A stretch of 34,058 nt of DNA from Verrucomicrobiota bacterium (GTDB lineage Bacteria; Verrucomicrobiota; Verrucomicrobiia; Verrucomicrobiales; DEV007): the NCBI GenBank assembly GCA_963205275.1, contig CAUJIH010000038.1:1-34058 (forward strand). Reading direction: 5' to 3'. This document shows, piece after piece, positions 26,865 to 33,731 of the stretch. A program made the position numbers and the translations under genes. The notes under the pieces were generated by a model. The model was not told where the DNA came from. It saw only the letters and a list, made by a program, of their open reading frames with translations, and ran no database searches. The stretch's first letter is position 1; each line of letters opens with the position of its first letter.

Positions 26865-28373
26865 ATGATTTCTGCATTCACCAATACAATGAAGATTCCG
26901 GAGCTACGCTCCAGAATTCTTTATACATTGCTCCTTTTAGTTATAGTACGACTGGGAGCGGTGATTACTGTACCAGGCGTGGATCAGAATGTACTGCAGG
27001 AATGGTACAATCAAGTGCAACAGCAATCTGGTGGTGGGCAGGGATTGACTCAGATGCTGGCGCTGATGAATGTATTCAGCGGTGGCGGCCTGCAGAACTC
27101 GGCTCTCTTTGCGCTCGGGATTATGCCGTATATCAGTGCATCGATTATGATGCAGTTGATGACAGCGGTTGTTCCTTCTCTTAGTAAGATCTCTCGTGAA
27201 GAAGACGGACGGCAGAAGATTAGCCTTTACACGCGAGTTCTTACCATCGTGCTGTGTCTCTTCCAAGGGTGGATGCTAGCGAAGTCGCTGGTTACTCCAG
27301 AGGCCAATCCATTTCTTCGTGAAATCGCAAGCGGTTCTAGTCGAGAGCTTGTACCCGACGCGGGGCCGTTTTTCGTTTTGAGGACGGTCCTCATCATTAC
27401 TGCTGGGGCGATGCTTCTGATGTGGATTGGGGACCAGATGACCGAACGAGGAATCGGGAACGGTGTATCGATCATTATTACCGTTAATATTATCTACGCT
27501 CTTCCTGGCGCGCTCTTCCAAGTGTACCAAACCTATGTCGCCGGAGCCGGTGAGAACATGTTGAACCCATTCAAACTCGTCGCATTACTCGCGTTCCTCT
27601 TTATCGTAGTAGCCGCAGTCGTTGCTCTGACGGAGGCCCAACGCCGAGTGCCGATCAATTATGCGAAGCAAGTCCGAGGAGGGAAGATGTACGGTGGACA
27701 GACGCAGCATATGCCACTGAAAGTGAACTACGGCGGCGTAATGCCTATCATCTTTGCCCAGGCAATTCTGATGTTCCCTTCTCAGATCATCGGATGGATG
27801 TTCCCCAATGAGGTATGGGCGCAACGTGTAATGAGCATCCTAGGCGGCGGCTCACACGGATGGGTGTATTATAGCTTGACCGGTGCGATGATATTCTTCT
27901 TTAGCTACTTCTGGGTCGCTACTATGTTCCAACCAAACCAGATCGCCGATGATCTGAAGAAGAACGGAGGCTACATTCCTGGAATTCGCCCCGGTAAGCC
28001 GACTGCTGAATTTCTGGATCGATCCATGAGTCGTCTTACCTTTGCTGGAGCCATCTTCCTCACGGTTGTCGCGATCCTCCCGTCGATCCTCTCATCAAGT
28101 ATGGGCGTGCCGCCGCTCGCTGCGCAGTTCTTCGGGGGCACCGGATTGCTAATTATTGTCGCTGTTCTTCTCGATGTTATGAGACAGGTGGAGACTCACC
28201 TGATTCAGCGACACTATGATGGATTCTTGCGAAAAGGACGTTTGCGCGGGCGCTTTGATAGTCCAGGCGGTACCGGCTCTCTCGCGAGTGGAAATCAGTT
28301 GCTCTGGCTGTCAGTGATCGCCGCAATTCTAATTATTGGTGGACTGGTTTACTATCAAATCACCGCACATTGA
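26865..28373 (+). CDS. secY: Protein translocase subunit SecY
   Basis: This is the channel subunit of the SecYEG translocon in the inner membrane. I chose the ATG at 26865 (502 residues, MISAFTNTMKIPELRSRIL) because SecY proteins usually begin this way. A TTG at 26823 overlapping the rplO stop would add 14 unusual residues. Ten transmembrane helices are visible. The plug region (GGGLQNSALFALGIMPYISA) and the cytoplasmic loop TEAQRRVPINYAKQVRG are conserved. MFQPNQIADDLKKNGGYIPG and RPGKPTAEFLD form loop C5. It is somewhat longer than the E. coli protein (443), mostly through larger loops, for example after helix 3. adk does not follow; map does. Confidence 0.97.
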   Translation: MISAFTNTMKIPELRSRILYTLLLLVIVRLGAVITVPGVDQNVLQEWYNQVQQQSGGGQGLTQMLALMNVFSGGGLQNSALFALGIMPYISASIMMQLMTAVVPSLSKISREEDGRQKISLYTRVLTIVLCLFQGWMLAKSLVTPEANPFLREIASGSSRELVPDAGPFFVLRTVLIITAGAMLLMWIGDQMTERGIGNGVSIIITVNIIYALPGALFQVYQTYVAGAGENMLNPFKLVALLAFLFIVVAAVVALTEAQRRVPINYAKQVRGGKMYGGQTQHMPLKVNYGGVMPIIFAQAILMFPSQIIGWMFPNEVWAQRVMSILGGGSHGWVYYSLTGAMIFFFSYFWVATMFQPNQIADDLKKNGGYIPGIRPGKPTAEFLDRSMSRLTFAGAIFLTVVAILPSILSSSMGVPPLAAQFFGGTGLLIIVAVLLDVMRQVETHLIQRHYDGFLRKGRLRGRFDSPGGTGSLASGNQLLWLSVIAAILIIGGLVYYQITAH

Positions 28374-28418
28374 TCCACTCTCGTCTATTTGACTTTGCGT
28401 GAAATACCCGAGGCAGGG

Positions 28419-29234
28419 ATGGCAAAACGAAAATCACGTATTTCTTTGCGTAGCGGAAGTGAGGTCGATGGCCTCCGTGAGGCAGGGCGCTTTGCTGCTG
28501 ATGTCCTTAATTCGGCTTGCGATGCCGTCAGATCCGGAGTAACGACCGGGGAAATCGACCAGATCGCGGCCCGTGCGATCGCAAAACTAGGATGTAAGAG
28601 TGCCTTTTTAGGCTACCGCAGCTATCCAGGTAACATTTGCATCTCCGTCAATGAAGAGGTTGTTCACGGGATTGGTGGGACTCGCGTGCTGAAGGACGGC
28701 GATATCGTCAAGATTGATGTCGGAGTGTCCACCCCGAAAGGCTGGATTGGCGATAACGCGAAGAGTGTTGCGGTGGGAGAACTTTCGTCTAGTGCCGAGA
28801 GCTTGCTCGCGGCGACCGAAGCTTCTCTCTATGCTGCGATTGCTGCAGCTAGGCAGGGCGTTCTCCTATCGGTGGTTTGCTCAGCTGTGGAAGGTTTCGT
28901 CTCACCACGCGGATATAGCGTAGTGCGGGAATTTGTTGGGCACGGGGTCGGAAGAAAGTTGCACGAGGAGCCGCAGGTTCCCAATTACTGGGAGGTCGAC
29001 TCTATGCGGGCACGCGGATTTGCGAATCCTCGACTCGAGGCTGGAATGGTGCTCGCGATTGAGCCGATGGTGAATGCTGGAGGTCCTGAAATCTGTATTC
29101 TGGACGATCAGTGGACTGTGATTACGCGGGATCAGTCGCTATCAGCTCACTTTGAACATACGGTATTGATAACGGACCAGGAGGCGGAGATTCTCACTCC
29201 CCGTGAGAGGAGCTTTACCGCTCCGGCGGCATAG
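28419..29234 (+). CDS. map: Methionine aminopeptidase, type I
   Basis: It removes the initiator Met from nascent proteins. From the ATG at 28419 the protein is 271 residues; a TTG at 28389 is less likely, and GAGG lies five bases before my start. EVDGLREAGRFAADVL opens the fold, and SVNEEVVHGIGG holds the substrate-side His. The metal ligands are visible in order: Asp in KIDVGVS, Asp in IGDNAKS, His in VGHGVGRKLHEEP, Glu in AIEPMV, and Glu in FEHTVLIT. It sits after secY as in spc-type clusters. The gap after it, where infA often lies, has no infA. Confidence 0.97.
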   Translation: MAKRKSRISLRSGSEVDGLREAGRFAADVLNSACDAVRSGVTTGEIDQIAARAIAKLGCKSAFLGYRSYPGNICISVNEEVVHGIGGTRVLKDGDIVKIDVGVSTPKGWIGDNAKSVAVGELSSSAESLLAATEASLYAAIAAARQGVLLSVVCSAVEGFVSPRGYSVVREFVGHGVGRKLHEEPQVPNYWEVDSMRARGFANPRLEAGMVLAIEPMVNAGGPEICILDDQWTVITRDQSLSAHFEHTVLITDQEAEILTPRERSFTAPAA

Positions 29235-29295
29235 CCGCTAGATCCTTCGAAATAAAACTGAAATTTTGAATAAATTTTTGAAACAGCGGTTGCGA

Positions 29296-29418
29296 GATAG
29301 CGAATCTGTAGTAAAGGTTCCCTCCCCATTTTTGCGGAGAGACTTTATCTTTACACCGCTATCCTATGGCTCTCACGTTGATGCAGTGAGGACCGATTTG
29401 CTGTGGATGAACTCACTG
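29296..29418 (+). promoter_or_regulatory. Two inverted-repeat structures in the map-rpmJ gap
   Basis: Structure 1 pairs GATAGCG (29296-29302) with CGCTATC (29357-29363) and, inside it, GTAAAG (29311-29316) with CTTTAC (29349-29354). Structure 2 pairs CAGTGAG (29384-29390) with CTCACTG (29412-29418). No T-tract follows either. The 232-base gap contains no infA and no other convincing gene. It could be a 3' structure on the map transcript or a regulatory element. Confidence 0.4.
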
Positions 29419-29432
29419 GGCGATCCATTGTA

Positions 29433-29461
29433 TTGACGAATTCTCTCATTTAACCCATAAT
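29433..29461 (+). promoter_or_regulatory. Sigma70-type promoter giving a near-leaderless rpmJ transcript
   Basis: TTGACG (29433-29438) and CATAAT (29456-29461) are exactly 17 bases apart, each one mismatch from consensus. Transcription would start about seven bases after the -10, at 29467-29469. The rpmJ ATG is at 29467, so the mRNA would have essentially no leader. This promoter would drive rpmJ-rpsM-rpsK-rpsD. Confidence 0.7.
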
Positions 29462-29466
29462 CATTT

Positions 29467-29580
29467 ATGAAAGTTCGATCCTCGATCAAGCGACTATGCA
29501 CCGAATGCCGAATTATTAAGCGGCACGGCGTTTTGCGCGTCATTTGCGAAAACCCCAAGCACAAACAGCGTCAAGGCTGA
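29467..29580 (+). CDS. rpmJ: Ribosomal protein L36, zinc type
   Basis: This 37-residue protein reads [20 protein letters not shown] and then [17 protein letters not shown]. It is the standard L36 with its four zinc ligands Cys11, Cys14, Cys27 and His32. L36 helps organise 23S rRNA in the 50S subunit. It is 27 bases upstream of rpsM, as in alpha-type operons. A promoter box ends six bases before its ATG, so there is no room for a Shine-Dalgarno sequence on a transcript from that promoter. Confidence 0.97.
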   Translation: MKVRSSIKRLCTECRIIKRHGVLRVICENPKHKQRQG

Positions 29581-29607
29581 GTGTAAGTTTATTTAAAAAC
29601 CACGAAT

Positions 29608-29979
29608 ATGGCACGTTTGTTAGGAGTAGAAATCCCGAATGAGAAGCGTATTGAAGCTTCTCTCTGTTACATTTATGGCATTGGGCGCGTGACTTCGGTC
29701 AAGGTGCTCGATGAGGCCGGTGTGAACCCGGATACTCGAACGGGGGAGTTGAGTGAGGATCAGATGGCAAGAATCGCTGCAGCGATTACTGGTGGTGGTA
29801 TCATGATCGAGGGCGATCTGCGCCGTGATCTCCAGATTCACCTGAAGCGTCTTACCTCGATTAATTGCTATCGTGGGATCCGGCATCGCAGAAACTTGCC
29901 TGTCAGAGGCCAGCGGACTTCCACAAACGCTCGTACGAGAAAAGGAAAGCGTAAGACCGTGGGCGTCGTTCGGAAGTAA
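29608..29979 (+). CDS. rpsM: Ribosomal protein S13
   Basis: This 30S head protein forms the bridge to L5. The 123-residue length is standard. [19 protein letters not shown] and [19 protein letters not shown] (helix-two-turn-helix) are followed by [20 protein letters not shown] and a basic [17 protein letters not shown] end. No Shine-Dalgarno motif (AAAAACCACGAAT before the ATG). Confidence 0.98.
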   Translation: MARLLGVEIPNEKRIEASLCYIYGIGRVTSVKVLDEAGVNPDTRTGELSEDQMARIAAAITGGGIMIEGDLRRDLQIHLKRLTSINCYRGIRHRRNLPVRGQRTSTNARTRKGKRKTVGVVRK

Positions 29980-30014
29980 TTGGCAACCGAAAGATTTCAA
30001 AACTCAAAAATTAT

Positions 30015-30554
30015 ATGGCTGAAGAGAATCCCCCAGAAGCGAGCGAAGCCCCGGTGACGGAAGCGGCTGTCGCTCCCGTTGAAGCTCCTGTCGAAGCACC
30101 TCGTAAGGAGAAGGAGCGCCCCCGCACAGCTGAGGATATTTTCCTCGAAATGGAAAGTGCTGAAGGTGTTGAAAAGCCCAAGGTGCTGAAGGCAAAGGGA
30201 AGCAAGAATGTGCAGTCTGGGGTGGTTCACGTGGCGGCTACCTACAATAATACGATCGTTTCTGTGTGCGACCCCGTAGGAAATGTCATCGGGTGGTCGA
30301 GCTCTGGCAAGATGGGATTTCGAGGTTCACGGAAGAGTACGGCCTACGCTGCGCAGCTAGTGGCGCAGGATGCTTGTCGCCAGGCGATGGCGCATGGCTT
30401 AAAACAAGCGGAAGTTCAAGTGAAAGGCCCTGGCTCGGGACGTGAGTCCGCAGTGCGAGCCGTCCAAGGGCTCGGAATCGAGGTGTTGCGAATTAAGGAT
30501 GTAACCCCTGTGCCACACAATGGGTGTCGCCCGAAAAAAGCTCGCCGAGTCTGA
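30015..30554 (+). CDS. rpsK: Ribosomal protein S11 with an acidic N-terminal extension
   Basis: This platform protein of the 30S subunit is 179 residues, compared with about 129 in E. coli. The first 55 residues are added: an Ala/Pro/Glu/Val-rich repeat-like run ([19 protein letters not shown]), a basic patch (RKEKERPR) and [16 protein letters not shown]. The S11 core follows ([73 protein letters not shown]). There is no alternative ATG at the core boundary that would give the normal length, so the tail is probably real. Confidence 0.97.
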   Translation: MAEENPPEASEAPVTEAAVAPVEAPVEAPRKEKERPRTAEDIFLEMESAEGVEKPKVLKAKGSKNVQSGVVHVAATYNNTIVSVCDPVGNVIGWSSSGKMGFRGSRKSTAYAAQLVAQDACRQAMAHGLKQAEVQVKGPGSGRESAVRAVQGLGIEVLRIKDVTPVPHNGCRPKKARRV

Positions 30555-30586
30555 TTTTATCTAAAACAATCCTTTATTTTTCATCC

Positions 30587-31201
30587 ATGGCCAGATACAC
30601 AGGTCCTTCAGATCGCATTAGTCGCCGCTTCGGAGTGGCATTGTTCGGACCCTCCAAAGCGTTGGAGCGTCGTCCTTATCCCCCTGGGCAGCACGGTGCA
30701 CGCGGCGCACGCAAAAAGCGGAGTGATTACGGAGTCGCGCTGAATGAAAAGCAGAAGCTACGTTTCCAATACGGCCTGCTCGAGAAGCAGTTCCATCGCT
30801 ACTACGAAGAGGCTCATCGACGCAGTGGGATTACGAGTGACATCATGGTGCAGCTTCTAGAGACTCGCCTTGATAATGTTTGCTATCGCTTAGGGCTGGG
30901 GAATACCCGTCGTGCTTCTCGGCAGTTCGTCGGGCACGGCCACGTTCACGTCAATGGTAAGCGTGTCGATGTCCCTTCATATCAGGTGAAGCCTGGCGAC
31001 AAGATTAGCGTGAGTGCTGCCGCTGCTTCGCGACAGTTGGGGGCGCGTTTGCTCGAGCAGACTCAGATTCGCCCAGTGATGGACTGGTTGGCTTTTGATC
31101 GTGACACCATGGAAGGTAGCATGTTGCGCCTGCCTGATGTTGCCGAGGAAATCGACACGATGGTGAATGTCCAGTTGATCGTCGAGTTGTACTCGCGGTA
31201 A
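30587..31201 (+). CDS. rpsD: Ribosomal protein S4
   Basis: This 16S 5'-domain binder and fidelity protein is 204 residues from the ATG at 30587 (MARYTGPSDRISRRF). An earlier in-frame start inside rpsK would add 21 foreign residues. YPPGQHGARGARKKRSDYG, EKQKLRFQYGLLEKQFHRYY, LLETRLDNVCYRLGLGNTRR and the S4 motif HGHVHVNGKRVDVPSYQVKP in pieces are canonical. It lacks the N-terminal zinc cysteines. rpoA and rplQ, which commonly follow, are absent; a strong terminator closes the cluster. Confidence 0.98.
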   Translation: MARYTGPSDRISRRFGVALFGPSKALERRPYPPGQHGARGARKKRSDYGVALNEKQKLRFQYGLLEKQFHRYYEEAHRRSGITSDIMVQLLETRLDNVCYRLGLGNTRRASRQFVGHGHVHVNGKRVDVPSYQVKPGDKISVSAAAASRQLGARLLEQTQIRPVMDWLAFDRDTMEGSMLRLPDVAEEIDTMVNVQLIVELYSR

Positions 31202-31230
31202 GGCTTGTTGGCTGGAATTTGACGGTAATG

Positions 31231-31273
31231 GCCTCGGGTCGACTTCGAATGCGAAGTCGATTCGAGGCTTTTT
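31231..31273 (+). terminator. Strong terminator at the end of the ribosomal cluster
   Basis: GCCTCG-GG-TCGACTTCG (31231-31247) pairs with CGAAGTCGA-TT-CGAGGC (31252-31268) around a four-base loop. With two G-T wobbles the stem is 17 pairs, followed by TTTTT. It lies 30 bases after the rpsD stop. Confidence 0.95.
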
Positions 31274-31353
31274 AGTAAAGAGAAGCTGTGGTGTGAAAAC
31301 CCATACGAGGTGTGTTCGCGATCCTGAGTTGAAGGAGATCGACGAGATTATTA

Positions 31354-31381
31354 TTTACAAGTGAGACTCTCCTGATACTCT
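31354..31381 (+). promoter_or_regulatory. Candidate promoter of the protease-like gene
   Basis: TTTACA (31354-31359) is 16 bases from TACTCT (31376-31381), which is preceded by TGA, an extended -10. Transcription would begin near 31388, nine bases before the ATG. Confidence 0.35.
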
Positions 31382-31396
31382 ACTTTCTTTAATTTT

Positions 31397-32299
31397 ATGA
31401 ATCTGAAATTGAGTCTAAGTTTACCTTTCGGGATCTTGCTGTGCCTTGGTTGTTGCTCGATTATTGCTCAGGACAGTGCTGGTGGGCCGTCTGCTGTGGC
31501 GGAGGCAACGAGTCTCGAAGGGCGTGCGCGAGCACTGATGGAGCGCTATAAGGGAGCTCTTGTTGTCGTCACCGCCAAGGGGACACTCAAAGCGACTACT
31601 TCGGGAGACCCGCTGCCAGATCGCGCGGTCGAAAGGCGCACTCTCGGAGTGACGATTGGGGATGACGGCCTCGTCGTAGTCTCGAATTCGGCCATCGATG
31701 CGGCTGTTGGATTAGAGGGGCAACAGGCTCAGATGGATAGTAAGGTCGTTGTGATCAAGTCTGCGAAGACTGAGTTCTCTCCAGCGGAAATCAGCTATGG
31801 AGATACGACTTTATTGCATGGCAAGGTGGTCCGACAGGATCTGGATGCCGATGTCGCGTTCATTCTTCCAGTTGAGGCGGAGGTTAAAGGATTGTCGAAG
31901 AAGTTCGAAAAGGTGGATCTCGCTGGGTTTGCTGCCACCGTGGATGCTGCGGATGAAGTGATCGGACTTTCACGCTCGTCGGCAGTCTATGGCTATATGC
32001 CAACCTTAGTTTTAGGACGGATTACCGGCGTGTTCAAAGGTGATCGGACGTTTTTCGTGACAGATGCGGGAACGGCTCAGGGGGTTCCGGTGTTCACGCT
32101 CGACGGTAAGCCCGTGGGAGTGACTGTGATGCGGATTCTAGACGGGCAGCCTTCAGGAGTGCTGGGCACCTTGTCCGCTGGGTCGATCCAGGTGATGGCG
32201 AACATTGCCCGAGACGCGGCAAAGGCTAGCCCTTCCTCAGCGGAGGCGGCCGCCCCCGCCAAGGCACCGGCAGAAGACGCTCAGAAGAAGGTGAAGTGA
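31397..32299 (+). CDS. Secreted trypsin-fold protein lacking catalytic residues
   Basis: The protein is 300 residues with a signal peptide (LSLSLPFGILLCLG, cleaved near IIAQD). The body looks like a DegP/trypsin-type domain. DDGLVVVSNSAID lies where TNxHV is expected, so the catalytic His is replaced. DLDADVAFILP retains the Asp segment. GTAQGVPVF at 225-232 lies where GNSGGP is expected, so Ser is replaced by Ala227, followed by LDGKPVGVTVM as usual. It is therefore probably a non-proteolytic binding protein. The C-terminus is an Ala/Pro/Lys-rich tail (SSAEAAAPAKAPAED). The fold assignment is by motif pattern only. Confidence 0.8.
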   Translation: MNLKLSLSLPFGILLCLGCCSIIAQDSAGGPSAVAEATSLEGRARALMERYKGALVVVTAKGTLKATTSGDPLPDRAVERRTLGVTIGDDGLVVVSNSAIDAAVGLEGQQAQMDSKVVVIKSAKTEFSPAEISYGDTTLLHGKVVRQDLDADVAFILPVEAEVKGLSKKFEKVDLAGFAATVDAADEVIGLSRSSAVYGYMPTLVLGRITGVFKGDRTFFVTDAGTAQGVPVFTLDGKPVGVTVMRILDGQPSGVLGTLSAGSIQVMANIARDAAKASPSSAEAAAPAKAPAEDAQKKVK

Positions 32300-32321
32300 A
32301 AGTGTAGGGGCCTTTGCGAGG

Positions 32322-32352
32322 ACGGTTTGAAGCGAAGGGTAGCGCAAACCGT
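32322..32352 (+). repeat. Inverted repeat after the protease-like gene
   Basis: ACGGTTTG (32322-32329) and CAAACCGT (32345-32352) can form an eight-pair hairpin with a 15-base loop. No T-tract follows. Downstream, CGATTGGG and CGATTGG are repeated in tandem at 32386-32400. I see no gene in 32300-32497. Confidence 0.4.
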
Positions 32353-32497
32353 GCCTGTCAGGAAACGTGTCATGGCGCTAGGGCGCGATTGGGCGATTGG
32401 TGCTTGGGCGGTCCTTATACAGGAGTAAACTTTTTCTTCGGATAGACGCTGAAAGCTTGAAGGCCTGCGGTCTTTATCATAAGAATAGAGGGCTTCC

Positions 32498-33511
32498 ATG
32501 ATCCATCGTGTCTGTTTTTGTTTGAGTGTTTCTGCGCTTTCCGTGCTCAGCGCGATTGCGCAGGATCGCGCTGAGTTATTTGCTAAGGCTGTCGAGTCTC
32601 GGATTACCGCTGGTCATGTCGTGCGGGGCGATGATCCTGAGTGGTATTTTCCGACACGAGAAGTGAAGCATCTCGCGACAGGGCGTTTTTGGGAAAAAGC
32701 CTGGGAAGCAATTGCTGAAAATCATAGTGATCCGGTTGTGGGAATTCTTGAGTTTCATGCGATGCTGAAAGAGAGAGGGGTCGATCTGTTGCTAGTTCCG
32801 GTTCCTGCAAAGGGGGCTATCTACCCAGATTATTTGGTGAGTGATTTTCGTCCTGGGGATCCTGCGGCGCTAGCGCCGTTTCTCAAGCAAATTCACGAGA
32901 GTGGAGTCGATGTGCTCGATCTAGAGCCGGAGTTTCAAAAGGCCCGTGCAGCGGATTCCGGCGCACTGCTCTATTGTCGTCAAGATGCACACTTTTCTCC
33001 TTTAGGTGCAGCGATGACAGCCCAGCTGATCGCGAGTGCAAAGCCGATCACTGGTGGGACTCCCGGGCGTTACACTTTGGGCAATCGGGAAATGCTCACT
33101 TTCGTCGGAGATCTGATTGCAGGAGATGAGAACGAACGTGTGGTGCCCCCCGAGTCGCTTCCTCTGAATTACGTGCTCACAGAGGGGACTGTTGGGGTGA
33201 CACCTGACCCGAAGTCACCGGTGCTTCTGCTAGGCGACAGCCATACACTAATTTTCCACGAGGGGCGAGATGCCGGAATGCACTGTGTAGGAGCTGGTGT
33301 GTTGGATATGCTGGCACTCAAGTATGGGCTGGCTCCTGATTTAGTAGGCGTCCGGGGTTCTGGAATGGTGCAGGCGCGAAAGCAGCTTTTTTACAAGGCA
33401 TCTTCGACTCCTGACTACTGGGAGGGGAAAAAGCTGGTGATCTGGCTGTTCAGCGCCCGAGAGTTCACACAGTCCACCGACAAGCCCGTGACGATCCCTT
33501 TGAGTCGCTGA
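32498..33511 (+). CDS. Secreted AlgJ/AlgX-like SGNH protein (possible O-acetyltransferase)
   Basis: The protein is 337 residues with a signal peptide (CLSVSALSVLSAIAQ, cleaved near residue 21). The SGNH-type active site is visible: LLLGDSHT with G246-D247-S248 as the nucleophile block, and RQDAHFSPLGA with Asp163 and His165. VDLLLVPVPAKGAIYPDYL is typical of the AlgX/AlgJ family, which O-acetylates exopolysaccharides in the periplasm together with an MBOAT partner (AlgI). No AlgI or polymer synthesis gene is in the window, so the substrate is unknown. It follows the degenerate protease gene by 198 bases and may be independent of it. Confidence 0.82.
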   Translation: MIHRVCFCLSVSALSVLSAIAQDRAELFAKAVESRITAGHVVRGDDPEWYFPTREVKHLATGRFWEKAWEAIAENHSDPVVGILEFHAMLKERGVDLLLVPVPAKGAIYPDYLVSDFRPGDPAALAPFLKQIHESGVDVLDLEPEFQKARAADSGALLYCRQDAHFSPLGAAMTAQLIASAKPITGGTPGRYTLGNREMLTFVGDLIAGDENERVVPPESLPLNYVLTEGTVGVTPDPKSPVLLLGDSHTLIFHEGRDAGMHCVGAGVLDMLALKYGLAPDLVGVRGSGMVQARKQLFYKASSTPDYWEGKKLVIWLFSAREFTQSTDKPVTIPLSR

Positions 33512-33553
33512 GCGAGCGGGGACGACGACGGTCTCTCTGTAAAATTCAGAATT

Positions 33554-33577
33554 GAGTCCGTCATCGAGCTAGGACTC
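33554..33577. repeat. Small inverted repeat in the gap after the SGNH gene
   Basis: GAGTCC (33554-33559) and GGACTC (33572-33577) flank a 12-base spacer. No T-tract follows, so termination is doubtful. Nothing else is apparent in 33512-33731. Confidence 0.25.
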
Positions 33578-33731
33578 GGGATCGGGAGAATATGGCAAAA
33601 TCAGTGCTCCCAAGGAGGAAGGCTGCTTCTCTGACTCTGTATGATTCGGCGACTACAATGAAAACGAATTTCACGATAGAAGTCAATTGAGTTTGTCCGT
33701 GAGATTTTCAACAGTGTCTGGGGTCGTCAAA

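Noticed and set aside
30004..30230. Three minus-strand ORFs opposite the rpsK N-terminus
   Set aside because: They are antisense shadows created by the GC-rich Ala/Pro/Glu codons of the S11 tail, without motifs or start signals.
13788..31201. CRISPR arrays, rRNA genes or phage genes
   Set aside because: I looked for regular direct repeats, rRNA-like tracts and phage motifs across the window and saw none.
32281..32499. 72-codon minus-strand ORF between the protease-like and SGNH genes
   Set aside because: It overlaps an inverted repeat and a tandem repeat, and has no recognisable protein feature.
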